From Pantoea cypripedii (GTDB taxonomy: Bacteria; Pseudomonadota; Gammaproteobacteria; Enterobacterales; Enterobacteriaceae): a DNA stretch of 64,000 nucleotides. The stretch is taken from contig NZ_CP024768.1 in the NCBI RefSeq assembly GCF_011395035.1, positions 1,361,377-1,425,376 of the forward strand, in the 5' to 3' direction. Made by a program: the position numbers and the translations under genes. Under the pieces are notes generated by a model. It worked only from the letters and a program-made list of their open reading frames with translations, was not told the origin of the DNA and searched no databases. Positions 33,022-44,147 of the stretch are shown here, in pieces (position 1 is the stretch's first letter; each line of letters opens with the position of its first letter).

Positions 33022-34787
33022 CAGGCAATCTCCTTCTGACGATGCTGTACCATCTCGCGTAACGGACCTTCCTGCTGATGTAGCTGTTGCCAGCTGCCTT
33101 GCTGCACCAATTGGCCGCTTTGCATCACCCAGATTTCGTCCCAGCTGTCGAGATCGCTCAGCTGATGGGTAATCATCAGGGTGGTTTGTTGCGTTGCGGC
33201 CTGTTTGAGGGCCGCCATGACATGTTGTTCGCTCTGGCTATCCAACCCCGAACCCGGTTCATCCAGCAGCAGGAGTTGCGCGGGTTTCAGCAGCGCACGG
33301 GCAACCGCAACGCGCTGGGCCTGGCCGACAGATAAACCGGTGGCGCTATCACCGAGGGGCGTCTCCAGCCCCTGCGGCAAGCGTGGCAGAAATTCCGCTA
33401 CGCCAGCACACTCCAGCGCCCGCGCCAGCTCTGCCTCGGCGACGCTACGTCCCATCAATATATTTTCACGCAAAGTAGCAGCGGGTAAGTGCGGGTTTTG
33501 CCCGACCCAGGCCAGCTGTTGCTGCCAGCTGGCACGATCAACTTCGCGCAACTCCATCCCGTTGATTTTCAGCGAACCCTGATAAGGCAGGAAGCCGAGC
33601 AGCACATTCATCAGGGCGGTTTTGCCCGCGCCACTTTGCCCAACCAGCGCCACGCGTTTTCCTGCCGCGAGGCTGAAGGTTAACGGCTGAGACAACGCTT
33701 CGCCGCGGGCGGTCATGACCACCACGGCGCTGGCTTCCAGCGCAAGAGGGGCGGAAAACCTGACAGCGGCACCTGCTGCTACGGGTGTGTCCGGGCTGTC
33801 TTGCAGAAAGCGGTCCAGTGCATCCGCCCCGCCTACGGCCTGAGCTTTGGCATGGTAAAAGGTGCCTAAATCACGCAGCGGCTGGAAGAATTCCGGAGCA
33901 AGAATTAAGGCCAGGAAACCCGCAAACAGCGTCACGCCGCTGTGGTAGTGACCAAAATTCAGTTCGCCAAGATAGGAAAAGCCGAAATAGACCGCCACCA
34001 CGGCAATCGCCAGTGAAGCGAAAAACTCCAGCACGGCTGACGAGAGGAAAGCGAGGCGCAGCACTTCCATGGTGCGCTGACGAAAATCAGTGGTGGTGCG
34101 GCTGATAGCCTGTTGTTCGGCGCTGGCGCGATCAAACAGCCGCAGCGTTTCACGACCACGCAGACGATCGTAAAAATCGCCGCTGAGCCTGGCCAGCGCG
34201 AGAAAATTACGTCGGTTGGCATCGGCAGCCCCCATACCGACCATCGCCATAAACAGCGGAATGAGCGGGGCGGTGACCAGCAGAATTAATCCGGCAGCCC
34301 AGTTAATCGGGAAAATCGCCACCAGAATGGCGCAGGGAATAAATACCGCCAGCGTCATCTGCGGCAGATAGCGGGCGTAATACTCCTGCATCTCCTCAAT
34401 CTGCTCCAGCAGCAGTGTCGCCCAGCTCCCGGCGGGTTTACCCTGAATCCAGGCGGGTCCCAGGGCGTCAAGGCGGTCCAGTACCTGCTGGCGTAGCGCC
34501 CGGCGGATCGCCATCCCCGCGCGCTGTCCGGCCATTTCACGGCCATAGTTCAATCCGGCGCGCAGTACAAAGCACAGCAGCAGCAGGGCGAATGGGTTCA
34601 GTAGTTCGGCACGGGGTTGATGGGTGATGATCAGCGCCTGTAACAGCGTGGCGAGCAGCCATGCCTGGGCAATGATTACCAGCGCGCTGGCAAAACCCAG
34701 CAGGGAAACCAGACGCAGGCTGCGTGCACCGTGATGACGTTGCTGGCGAAGCCAGCGGATAAGTTCCTGTTGCCGTGATTTGTTCAT
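33021..34787 (-). CDS. cydD: Heterodimeric ABC exporter subunit CydD
   Basis: A 588-residue half-transporter, as in E. coli: an N-terminal membrane domain with six spans, then an ATPase domain with Walker A GQSGAGKTA near 385, signature LSVGQAQR and Walker B LLLLDEPGSGLD. It is the first gene of cydDC. A terminator separates it from trxB upstream, so it has its own promoter in the 144-base gap. Confidence 0.96.
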   Translation of the reverse strand: MNKSRQQELIRWLRQQRHHGARSLRLVSLLGFASALVIIAQAWLLATLLQALIITHQPRAELLNPFALLLLCFVLRAGLNYGREMAGQRAGMAIRRALRQQVLDRLDALGPAWIQGKPAGSWATLLLEQIEEMQEYYARYLPQMTLAVFIPCAILVAIFPINWAAGLILLVTAPLIPLFMAMVGMGAADANRRNFLALARLSGDFYDRLRGRETLRLFDRASAEQQAISRTTTDFRQRTMEVLRLAFLSSAVLEFFASLAIAVVAVYFGFSYLGELNFGHYHSGVTLFAGFLALILAPEFFQPLRDLGTFYHAKAQAVGGADALDRFLQDSPDTPVAAGAAVRFSAPLALEASAVVVMTARGEALSQPLTFSLAAGKRVALVGQSGAGKTALMNVLLGFLPYQGSLKINGMELREVDRASWQQQLAWVGQNPHLPAATLRENILMGRSVAEAELARALECAGVAEFLPRLPQGLETPLGDSATGLSVGQAQRVAVARALLKPAQLLLLDEPGSGLDSQSEQHVMAALKQAATQQTTLMITHQLSDLDSWDEIWVMQSGQLVQQGSWQQLHQQEGPLREMVQHRQKEIA

Positions 34788-34875
34788 GCGAAGCCGTTCG
34801 ATGATTCAGATGAGGGGCCGTGGAGAGGGGAAACCTCTGCAAGGTCAGGCGCATGAACTGTAGCACGCAGGTAAT

Positions 34876-34902
34876 AAAAAAGGCGACCAAAACAGGTCGC
34901 CT
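34876..34902 (-). terminator. Terminator of trxB
   Basis: AGGCGACC and GGTCGCCT form a perfect eight-base stem with a six-base loop; six Ts follow on the minus strand. It lies 30 bases past the trxB stop. Confidence 0.9.
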
Positions 34903-34931
34903 CAGGCAATTATGATCAGGTTATTAACAAG

Positions 34932-35897
<966 letters not shown>

Positions 35898-36420
35898 GTG
35901 TTCCTCAGTTTCTTGTCTGACAACATAGCGAATGATTGTAGGGAAATTACCGGCGCAAAAAAAGTCTTGAGCAATTTTGTTAACAATCGCTGCAAGCGGC
36001 GTAGACGATGAGTGGCGATTCTGCACGTCGATTGCGCCAAAAGGGGGCAATGCTCGGTAATTTGTGGTGCAGCTGTATAAAAAATCTCATTAGAAAACAG
36101 GAACCCAGCACTCTGTATGGCATCTTGTACTGAATTTGGATGTTTTACTTTGACAATCGCCTGCGCATTTGCGAAAACATTATCAGAAGCAGAGAAGATT
36201 TAGCGATTCGAAACAGAATTTCATGCCTGTTTTGGTTTGTTTCGCCAAATAAACTCAGCCTGACATTGGTAATGACGCATGATGTGGACAGACAACATGC
36301 GTCATACGGATGGTCGCATCACTGCACAGGCTTATGGTCTTCACTTCGAGTAAGGCCCTGAACAATGAACGTTTTCAGGGTGTGGCAGGTTAAGGGAAGG
36401 AATTAAGAGAGACAATAATA
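35898..36420. promoter_or_regulatory. Divergent trxB/lrp control region
   Basis: A 523-base non-coding gap. It is AT-rich near 36060-36260. TTGACA at 36150-36155 is a good -35 in the lrp direction, about 270 bases before the lrp ATG, in keeping with the long lrp leader of E. coli, but the -10 is unclear. No open frame here is supported. Autoregulation by Lrp is expected from the family, not read from a site. Confidence 0.5.
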
Positions 36421-36915
36421 ATGGTAGACAATAAGAAGCGCCCCGGAAAAGATCTGGACCGAATCGACCGCAACATCCTGAACGAATTGCAAAAGGATGG
36501 TCGTATTTCCAATGTTGAGCTTTCGAAACGTGTTGGTTTATCGCCGACGCCGTGTCTTGAGCGTGTTCGTCGCCTGGAACGACAGGGTTTCATTCTTGGT
36601 TACACCGCACAGCTCAACCCGCATTATCTTGATGCTTCACTGCTGGTGTTTGTTGAGATTACTCTGAATCGTGGCGCGCCCGATGTGTTTGAGCAATTTA
36701 ACGCCGCTGTGCAAAAACTTGAGGAAACTCAAGAGTGTCACCTCGTTTCCGGTGACTTTGACTATCTGCTGAAAACCCGTGTGCCGGATATGTCAGCTTA
36801 TCGCAAACTGCTGGGTGAAACCTTGCTGCGCCTGCCGGGCGTGAATGACACCCGCACCTATGTGGTAATGGAAGAGGTCAAACAGAGCAATCGTCTGGTG
36901 ATCAAAACTCGTTAA
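36421..36915 (+). CDS. lrp: Leucine-responsive regulatory protein Lrp
   Basis: A 164-residue regulator, nearly identical to E. coli Lrp: helix-turn-helix NVELSKRVGLSPTPCLERV near 30-50 and a C-terminal RAM (ligand-binding) domain from about 75. It forms octamers or hexadecamers that control amino-acid metabolism, nutrient uptake and pili. Among genes here, serC is a known E. coli target. The ATG follows AAGAGAG-type leader sequence. Divergent from trxB and followed by ftsK. Confidence 0.98.
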   Translation: MVDNKKRPGKDLDRIDRNILNELQKDGRISNVELSKRVGLSPTPCLERVRRLERQGFILGYTAQLNPHYLDASLLVFVEITLNRGAPDVFEQFNAAVQKLEETQECHLVSGDFDYLLKTRVPDMSAYRKLLGETLLRLPGVNDTRTYVVMEEVKQSNRLVIKTR

Positions 36916-36955
36916 CGCAGGGCAGGTGCAAAACTTGCAGGATTTCGGTACACTC

Positions 36956-36971
36956 CTGTGAATTCATACAG
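36956..36971 (+). promoter_or_regulatory. LexA box upstream of ftsK
   Basis: CTGTGAATTCATACAG keeps the full CTGT-N8-ACAG LexA consensus. It starts 79 bases before the ftsK start codon and lies just after a TACACT (36949-36954) that may be a -10. The E. coli ftsK upstream promoter (dinH) is also LexA-controlled. Confidence 0.85.
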
Positions 36972-37034
36972 GACCAGCGTCGGGCGAGCCCGGCGCTGTT
37001 GCCTTCTTAATTTACAGGCACCTGGAGAGTTCTC

Positions 37035-40000
37035 TTGAGCCAGGAATATACAGAAGATAAAGACGTTTCATTACAACCGCTGAGCAGCGGACGTCGGCTG
37101 CTTGAAGCGTTGCTCATCCTTGTGGCCCTGTTTGCCATCTATTTGATGGTTTCCCTGGTCAGCTTTAACCCTTCCGATCCCAGCTGGTCGCAGACGGCCT
37201 GGCACGAGCCTATCCATAACCTGGGTGGCAGCGTAGGTGCATGGCTTGCCGACACCCTGCTGTTTATCTTCGGTGTGATGGCCTATGCCATTCCTCCGGT
37301 GATCATTGGCTTATGCTGGATTACCTTCCGCCAGCGCGATCGCCATGACTACATCGACTACTTTGCGGTCGGGCTGCGTCTGATTGGCGTGCTGGCACTG
37401 GTGGTTACCACCTGCGGCCTGGCGGCGCTGAATGCTGACGATATCTGGTATTTCACTTCCGGCGGTGTCATCGGCAGCTTGATCAGTAACGCGATGTCAC
37501 CCTGGTTCAGCTCGGCAGGCGGCACTTTAACGCTGCTGTGTGTCTGGGCCGCTGGCATTACGCTTTATACCGGTTGGTCCTGGCTGACGATTGCCGAAAG
37601 AATTGGTGGCGTGGTGATGGGGGTGCTGACCTTTGCCAGTAATCGCTCCCGTCATGATGAACCCTGGCAGGAAGAAGATGAGTACGAGGACGAAGACGAG
37701 CATCAGCAGGCAGAAGATGCTGTTCCGCCGCTGCGTGCGGCTGCGTCTGAAGACGATGATGTCCTGTTGGCTAAGCCCCGTAAGGTGAATGAAGCGCCAC
37801 TGGCCGATGTGCAGGATGATCCGCTGCTGGCGAAAGCCAGTGCCGCGACAGCTGCTGCCATTGCGGTGAGCAGTGAAGCTGCCCATCAGGAACCCCAGGT
37901 TACGCCAGCGGCTCCGCTCCAGCCAGCAGCAACGGCGGTGTCCCAGCCTGCGCTCCAGCCAGCCGTATTGACTCAGCCCACAGCGGCAGCGCCGGTCGAA
38001 GCACCTCAGCCGCCGCTGTATCGATTTGAAGTCCCCGCTGAGGCACCCGCATTCTCCCCGGTGGATGACGATGATGGGCCGAAGATGGGCAACTGGCAGG
38101 ATGCTGCTCAGGCCCCTTCAGCGCTGAATACCACCGCCAGCGTTGCCCTGGCCGCCGGAGCGGCAAAAGTCGCATCATCCAGCGCGCCTTACATGCCAGC
38201 GTTCGATGTGGTGCCGGAGCGTGATTACAATCCACAGGTTAAACAAGGCATTGGCCCGGAACTGCCGCGTCCGAATCCGGTGAAACTGCCGACACGACGT
38301 GAACTGGCATCCTATGGCATCAAACTGCCGTCGCAGCGGATGGCGGAAGAAAAAGCCAGAGAGCCAGAGCAACCTGCGCCGTCGTCTGCGCTGGATCAGC
38401 TCGCTGCTGATGATGCAGAGGCTTTACAGCAAGCGCAGCTGCGTGATGCTTTCCAGTCTCAGCAAGAACAACGCTATGGCGAAAGCTGGCACACGGAAGC
38501 CGAAGCTGAAGACGAAGAAGCGTTGCAACAGGCACAGCTGGCACGTCAGTTTGCTGAGCAGCAGCAACAGCGTTACGGGGAAGAAAAATCCGCCGAGCCT
38601 GATGATGGCCCGGTATTTAACCTCGATACTTCATCAGCGTTTGACTTCTCACCAATGAAAGATCTGGTGGATGACGGCCCAGGTGAACCGCTGTTCACTA
38701 TTGCACCGACGCCGGAACCTGACGTTCCGGCTCCCGCTCAATGGCAGCAGCCGGTTGCGCCGCAGCCTCAGGTGGAAACGTCCTTTGATGAGGAAAGCAG
38801 CCCGTGGTCGTCCGCCGAGCCTGAACCCGCTGTGGCAGAGAAACCGGCGAAACCGGTGCAGGATAGCCTGTTCCATCCGTTCCTGGTGCGCCATGAGCAG
38901 CCGCTGGAGCGTCCTTCTACGCCGTTACCGACCCTCGATCTGCTGACGCCGCCACCCGCGGAAGAGGAGCCAGTAGATATGTTTGCGCTGGAGCAGACGG
39001 CGCGTCTGGTGGAAGCCCGCCTGGCGGATTATCGCGTCAAAGCGGAAGTGGTAGGGATCTCTCCAGGTCCGGTCATCACTCGTTTTGAACTGGATCTGGC
39101 TCCGGGCGTAAAAGCGGCGCGTATCTCCAACCTGTCGCGCGACCTGGCCCGTTCGCTTTCCGCCGTGGCTGTACGTGTGGTGGAAGTGATTCCTGGCAAG
39201 CCTTATGTCGGTCTGGAACTGCCGAATAAACATCGCCAGACGGTTTATCTGCGTGAGGTGCTGGATTGCGCCAAATTCCGCGACAATCCGTCACCGCTGG
39301 CCGTGGTGCTGGGCAAAGACATTGCCGGTCAACCGGTGGTGGCCGACCTCGCTAAAATGCCTCATTTGCTGGTAGCGGGTACCACGGGTTCAGGTAAATC
39401 CGTCGGCGTTAACGCCATGATCATCAGCATGCTGTATAAAGCCACGCCGGAAGAAGTGCGCTTTATCATGATCGACCCGAAAATGCTGGAGCTTTCGGTG
39501 TATGAAGGCATTCCGCATCTGCTGACCGAAGTGGTCACCGACATGAAAGATGCTGCCAATGCGCTGCGCTGGAGTGTGGGTGAGATGGAACGTCGTTATA
39601 AGCTAATGTCGGCGCTTGGCGTGCGTAACCTTGCCGGTTACAACGAAAAAGTTGAGCAGGCCGAAGCGATGGGACGTCCGATTCCCGACCCGTTCTGGAA
39701 ACCGGGCGACAGCATGGATATCACGCCACCGGTACTGGAAAAACTGCCTTATATCGTGGTGATGGTCGATGAATTTGCTGACCTGATGATGGCGGTTGGC
39801 AAGAAAGTGGAAGAACTGATTGCCCGTCTGGCGCAGAAAGCGCGTGCGGCAGGTATCCACCTGGTGCTGGCGACTCAGCGTCCTTCGGTGGATGTGATTA
39901 CCGGTTTAATCAAAGCTAACATCCCGACACGTATCGCCTTTACCGTATCGAGTAAAATTGACTCGCGTACCATCCTCGACCAGGGTGGCGCGGAATCGCT

Positions 40001-40400
40001 GTTGGGTATGGGTGACATGCTTTATATGCCGCCTAACTCATCGCTGCCGATGCGTGTACACGGCGCGTTTGTGCGCGATCAGGAAGTGCATGCCGTGGTG
40101 CAGGACTGGAAAGCGCGTGGACGACCGCAGTATATCGATAGCATTACCGCGGGCGAAGAGAGTGAAGGTGGTGCTGCCGGGCTGGATGGCGACGAGGAGC
40201 TGGATCCGCTGTTCGATCAGGCGGTGGCTTTTGTGGTAGAGAAACGTCGTGCCTCGATCTCGGGTGTGCAGCGTCAGTTCCGTATCGGTTATAACCGTGC
40301 TGCGCGCATTATCGAGCAGATGGAAGCGCAGGGCATTGTGTCCGAACCTGGACATAACGGTAACCGTGAGGTGCTGTCTCCGCCGCCGCATGAGATGTAA
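37035..40400 (+). CDS. ftsK: DNA translocase FtsK
   Basis: An 1121-residue protein. Four predicted membrane spans lie within residues 20-185 (septum targeting), followed by a long acidic, Pro/Gln/Ala-rich linker (about 215-630) with two copies of an ALQQAQL..F..QQ.QRYGE motif near 460 and 494. The motor domain has Walker A GTTGSGKS near 784 and Walker B VVMVDEFADLMM near 910. A gamma winged helix ends the protein. It moves DNA toward dif and activates XerCD at division. It is about 200 residues shorter than E. coli FtsK, mainly in the linker. The start is TTG at 37035 with GGAG upstream, matching the E. coli N-terminus MSQEY. Confidence 0.97.
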   Translation: MSQEYTEDKDVSLQPLSSGRRLLEALLILVALFAIYLMVSLVSFNPSDPSWSQTAWHEPIHNLGGSVGAWLADTLLFIFGVMAYAIPPVIIGLCWITFRQRDRHDYIDYFAVGLRLIGVLALVVTTCGLAALNADDIWYFTSGGVIGSLISNAMSPWFSSAGGTLTLLCVWAAGITLYTGWSWLTIAERIGGVVMGVLTFASNRSRHDEPWQEEDEYEDEDEHQQAEDAVPPLRAAASEDDDVLLAKPRKVNEAPLADVQDDPLLAKASAATAAAIAVSSEAAHQEPQVTPAAPLQPAATAVSQPALQPAVLTQPTAAAPVEAPQPPLYRFEVPAEAPAFSPVDDDDGPKMGNWQDAAQAPSALNTTASVALAAGAAKVASSSAPYMPAFDVVPERDYNPQVKQGIGPELPRPNPVKLPTRRELASYGIKLPSQRMAEEKAREPEQPAPSSALDQLAADDAEALQQAQLRDAFQSQQEQRYGESWHTEAEAEDEEALQQAQLARQFAEQQQQRYGEEKSAEPDDGPVFNLDTSSAFDFSPMKDLVDDGPGEPLFTIAPTPEPDVPAPAQWQQPVAPQPQVETSFDEESSPWSSAEPEPAVAEKPAKPVQDSLFHPFLVRHEQPLERPSTPLPTLDLLTPPPAEEEPVDMFALEQTARLVEARLADYRVKAEVVGISPGPVITRFELDLAPGVKAARISNLSRDLARSLSAVAVRVVEVIPGKPYVGLELPNKHRQTVYLREVLDCAKFRDNPSPLAVVLGKDIAGQPVVADLAKMPHLLVAGTTGSGKSVGVNAMIISMLYKATPEEVRFIMIDPKMLELSVYEGIPHLLTEVVTDMKDAANALRWSVGEMERRYKLMSALGVRNLAGYNEKVEQAEAMGRPIPDPFWKPGDSMDITPPVLEKLPYIVVMVDEFADLMMAVGKKVEELIARLAQKARAAGIHLVLATQRPSVDVITGLIKANIPTRIAFTVSSKIDSRTILDQGGAESLLGMGDMLYMPPNSSLPMRVHGAFVRDQEVHAVVQDWKARGRPQYIDSITAGEESEGGAAGLDGDEELDPLFDQAVAFVVEKRRASISGVQRQFRIGYNRAARIIEQMEAQGIVSEPGHNGNREVLSPPPHEM

Positions 40401-40575
40401 CCCGATGTAGTACCAGCGTTAATCCCGGGCCAGTATTTACTGGCCCATTGTTTATCTGGCAGTCGATCCCCATATCAACGGGAGTTTTCGGCTTTTTCTC
40501 CTGTCGAACAGACAGTGCGGCAACTACGTTTTATGCAGTAAGTGTCGGGAAACCATGAATAAGGAATCGAATCAG

Positions 40576-41187
40576 ATGAAATTACACGTTATTGCCTGTG
40601 GTCTGCTGGCCTCTTCTCTTTCTGCTTCCGTACTGGCGGATGCGTCCAGTGATTTACAGCAGCGTCTGAATAAAGTGAGCAGCTTCCATGCCAGTTTTAG
40701 CCAGAAAGTCACCGATGGTAGCGGTGCGAATGTGCAGGATGGGGAAGGTGAGCTGTGGGTTAAGCGTCCCAGCCTGTTTAACTGGCACATGACGGCCCCG
40801 GATGAGAGCGTGATCATTTCTGATGGTAAAACGCTGTGGTTCTACAATCCGTTTGTGGAGCAGGTCAGCGCCAGCTGGCTGAAAAATGCCACCAGCAACA
40901 CGCCGTTTATGCTGATTGCCCGCAACCAGCCGAGTGACTGGAAGCAATACAACATTCAGCAGCAGGGCGATAATTTTTCGCTGACGCCAAAAAGCAGTGA
41001 CGGTAATCTCAAGCAATTCACCATTACGGTGACGCCGTCAGGCACCATTAATCAGTTCAGCGCCATTGAGCAGGATGGTCAGCGCAGCAGCTATCAGCTG
41101 AAAAGCCAGACCAATGGTGCCATCAGCCCGGACAAATTCACCTTTACGCCGCCGAAAGGGGTAACGGTAGACGATCAACGTCAGTGA
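40576..41187 (+). CDS. lolA: Outer-membrane lipoprotein carrier protein LolA
   Basis: A 203-residue periplasmic chaperone. Signal peptide is MKLHVIACGLLASSLSASVLA (21 residues, cut before DAS). The SSFHASFSQKVTDGSG, LFNWHMTAPDES and TLWFYNPFVEQ stretches are typical of LolA. It takes lipoproteins from LolCDE to LolB. The ATG at 40576 has AAGGAATC upstream; the upstream ATG at 40555 is unlikely. It is followed by rarA after seven bases. Confidence 0.97.
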   Translation: MKLHVIACGLLASSLSASVLADASSDLQQRLNKVSSFHASFSQKVTDGSGANVQDGEGELWVKRPSLFNWHMTAPDESVIISDGKTLWFYNPFVEQVSASWLKNATSNTPFMLIARNQPSDWKQYNIQQQGDNFSLTPKSSDGNLKQFTITVTPSGTINQFSAIEQDGQRSSYQLKSQTNGAISPDKFTFTPPKGVTVDDQRQ

Positions 41188-41194
41188 GGTCACG

Positions 41195-42544
41195 GTGAGT
41201 AACCTTTCCCTGGATTTCTCCTCCAGCAATGAATTTCAGCCACTGGCCGCGCGTATGCGGCCGGTGACGTTGCAGCAATACATCGGTCAGCAACATTTAC
41301 TGGCACCCGGTAAACCGCTGCCGCGTGCGATCGAAGCGGGCCATCTGCATTCGATGATTCTGTGGGGGCCGCCAGGTACAGGGAAAACCACACTGGCAGA
41401 GATTATCGGCCACTACGGCAAAGCCGATGTTGAACGTATCTCTGCGGTGACCTCTGGAGTGAAAGAGATTCGTGAAGCGATTGAGCGCGCCCGACAAAAT
41501 CGTCAGGTCGGTCGTCGCACTATCCTGTTCGTGGATGAGGTGCATCGTTTCAACAAAAGCCAGCAGGATGCGTTTTTACCGCATATCGAAGATGGCACCA
41601 TCACCTTTATTGGTGCCACCACAGAAAACCCCTCGTTTGAACTGAACTCGGCGCTGCTGTCGCGTGCGCGTGTCTATCTGCTGAAATCGTTAACCACGGC
41701 GGATATTGAACAGGTTCTGCAGCAGGCAATGCAGGACAAGGAGCGTGGCTATGGCAACAGCGACATTTTGCTGCCGGACAACACCCGACGCATGATTGCC
41801 GAGCTGGTGAATGGTGATGCACGTCGGGCGCTGAACACGCTGGAAATGATGTCCGATATGGCGGAGATCAATGCTCAGGGCCAACGCGAACTGACGCCAC
41901 AGCTACTTAATGAGGTTTCGGGTGAACGGGCTGCGCGCTTTGATAATAAAGGCGACCGTTTTTATGATCTGATTTCTGCCTTGCATAAGTCGGTACGCGG
42001 TTCCGCGCCGGATGCGGCATTATATTGGTATGCGCGGATAATCACCGCCGGTGGCGATCCCCTGTATGTGGCGCGCCGTCTGCTGGCGATCGCCTCAGAG
42101 GATGTCGGTAATGCCGATCCTCGTGGGATGCAGGTGGCGATTGCTGCCTGGGATTGTTTTACCCGCGTAGGGCCAGCCGAAGGCGAGCGGGCCATCGCCC
42201 AGGCCATTGTTTATCTGGCGAGTGCGCCCAAAAGTAATGCTGTCTATACCGCCTTCAAAGCGGCAATGCATGATGCGCGTGAGTTCCCTGATTACGATGT
42301 TCCTGAGCATCTGCGCAACGCACCCACGAAGCTGATGAAAGAGATGGGGCTGGGTAAAGAGTATCGTTACGCCCATGACGAACCCAATGCGTTCGCCGCA
42401 GGCGAAGTTTACTTCCCACCGGAAATGGCACAAACACGCTACTATCATCCCACCAACCGCGGGCTTGAAGGGAAAATTGGCGAAAAACTCGCCTGGCTGG
42501 CTGAACAGGATCAAAATAGCCCGATAAAACGCTACCGCTCCTAA
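41195..42544 (+). CDS. rarA: Replication-associated recombination protein RarA
   Basis: A 449-residue AAA+ ATPase (E. coli 447): Walker A GPPGTGKTT (58-66), Walker B ILFVDEVHRF near 110, then the MgsA C-terminal tetramerisation region. It acts at stalled forks and interacts with SSB. Translation starts at GTG (41195) with GAGGT upstream, seven bases after lolA, so the two are one operon. Confidence 0.97.
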   Translation: MSNLSLDFSSSNEFQPLAARMRPVTLQQYIGQQHLLAPGKPLPRAIEAGHLHSMILWGPPGTGKTTLAEIIGHYGKADVERISAVTSGVKEIREAIERARQNRQVGRRTILFVDEVHRFNKSQQDAFLPHIEDGTITFIGATTENPSFELNSALLSRARVYLLKSLTTADIEQVLQQAMQDKERGYGNSDILLPDNTRRMIAELVNGDARRALNTLEMMSDMAEINAQGQRELTPQLLNEVSGERAARFDNKGDRFYDLISALHKSVRGSAPDAALYWYARIITAGGDPLYVARRLLAIASEDVGNADPRGMQVAIAAWDCFTRVGPAEGERAIAQAIVYLASAPKSNAVYTAFKAAMHDAREFPDYDVPEHLRNAPTKLMKEMGLGKEYRYAHDEPNAFAAGEVYFPPEMAQTRYYHPTNRGLEGKIGEKLAWLAEQDQNSPIKRYRS

Positions 42545-42637
42545 AGACGTTACGGTAAGGTGAGCAAGGAATTCAATGCATTCCAGAGGGATGCATCCCT
42601 TCATTCGTTCAATCAACCTTAATTACACAGGATAAGC

Positions 42638-43930
42638 ATGCTCGATCCCAATCTGCTGCGTAACGAGCCAGACGCAGTCGCAGAAAAACTGGCACGCCGG
42701 GGATTTAAACTGGATTTGGAAACGCTGCGCTCCCAGGAAGAGCGTCGTAAAGTCTTGCAGGTCGAAACTGAAAATCTGCAGGCTGAGCGTAACTCCCGAT
42801 CCAAATCCATCGGTCAGGCCAAAGCACGTGGGGAAGACATCGAGCCGCTGCGTCTGGAAGTGAACGCGCTGGGCGAACGCCTGGATGCCGCTAAAGCAGA
42901 ACTGGATGCCCTGCAGAACGAAATTCGTGATTTTGCGCTGGCATTACCCAACCTGCCAGCTGACGAAGTCCCACTGGGTAAAGATGACACCGAAAATCTG
43001 GAAGTTGCGCGCTGGGGTGAACCACGCCAGTTTGATTTCCAGGTGAAAGATCACGTGGAACTGGGTGAGCAGGCGAAAGGATTAGATTTCGCGTCGGCGG
43101 TTAAACTGACCGGTTCACGTTTTGTGGTGATGCAGGGACAAATTGCCCGTTTGCATCGTGCGCTGAGCCAGTTTATGATCGATCTGCACACCGAGCAGCA
43201 CGGTTACCTGGAGACGTATGTCCCTTACCTGGTAAACCATGACACCTTATATGGTACCGGCCAGCTGCCGAAGTTTGGTGAAGACCTGTTTCACACCAAA
43301 CCACTGGATGAAGAAGCGGGCAGCAGCAACTACGCGCTGATTCCGACGGCGGAAGTGCCGCTGACGAACCTGGTACGCGATGAAATCGTCGAAGAAGAAA
43401 GCCTGCCGTTGAAACTGACCGCGCATACGCCGTGTTTCCGCTCCGAAGCGGGTTCTTATGGCCGCGATACGCGTGGTTTGATTCGTATGCACCAGTTCGA
43501 CAAAGTGGAGATGGTGCAGATTGTGGCACCGGAAACCTCTATGCAGGCGCTGGAAGAACTGGTCAGCCATGCAGAGAAAGTGCTGCAACTGCTGAATCTG
43601 CCGTACCGTAAAGTGCTGCTGTGCACCGGCGATATGGGCTTTGGTTCCACCAAAACCTATGACCTCGAAGTGTGGTTACCGGCACAGAATACTTACCGTG
43701 AGATCTCCTCCTGCTCCAATATGTGGGATTTCCAGGCACGTCGTATGCAGGCACGCTGCCGCAGCAAGACAGAGAAGAAACCGCGTCTGGTCCATACCCT
43801 GAACGGTTCTGGCCTGGCAGTTGGCCGCACGCTGGTTGCGGTGCTGGAAAACTACCAACAGGCGGATGGTCGCATTGAAGTGCCTGAAGTTCTGCGTCCG
43901 TATATGGGCGGCGTTGAATTTATTGGTTAA
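42638..43930 (+). CDS. serS: Seryl-tRNA synthetase
   Basis: A 430-residue class II synthetase, exactly the E. coli length. The N-terminal coiled-coil arm (about 30-100) binds tRNA-Ser and Sec; class II motif 2 (FRSEAGSYGRDTRGLIRMHQF) is near 268 and motif 3 (NGSGLAVGRTLVAVLENYQ) near 388. A terminator follows directly. E. coli has dmsABC after serS; here ycaD follows. Confidence 0.98.
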   Translation: MLDPNLLRNEPDAVAEKLARRGFKLDLETLRSQEERRKVLQVETENLQAERNSRSKSIGQAKARGEDIEPLRLEVNALGERLDAAKAELDALQNEIRDFALALPNLPADEVPLGKDDTENLEVARWGEPRQFDFQVKDHVELGEQAKGLDFASAVKLTGSRFVVMQGQIARLHRALSQFMIDLHTEQHGYLETYVPYLVNHDTLYGTGQLPKFGEDLFHTKPLDEEAGSSNYALIPTAEVPLTNLVRDEIVEEESLPLKLTAHTPCFRSEAGSYGRDTRGLIRMHQFDKVEMVQIVAPETSMQALEELVSHAEKVLQLLNLPYRKVLLCTGDMGFGSTKTYDLEVWLPAQNTYREISSCSNMWDFQARRMQARCRSKTEKKPRLVHTLNGSGLAVGRTLVAVLENYQQADGRIEVPEVLRPYMGGVEFIG

Positions 43931-43945
43931 TCTTCTGCTGTTTTT

Positions 43946-43973
43946 AAAAACCCGGTTATGCCGGGTTTTTTTA
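43946..43973 (+). terminator. Terminator of serS
   Basis: AAACCCGG and CCGGGTTT stem with a short TTATG loop, followed by a run of seven Ts. It lies 15 bases after the stop. Confidence 0.92.
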
Positions 43974-44147
43974 TTTCTGAAGTACAAAGCGATTTAATCT
44001 TTGCCACGGATTAATCAGAAATAAACGTTATCGATAGTATCCCGCCTCTGTTGCCTAAAAATATGCAAATTCATAGAGATAGCCAAACGGTTGAGAATGT
44101 TCTTTCGTACTCTAACTAACTGAAGATAAAAAAATTAAATTGTTCAG

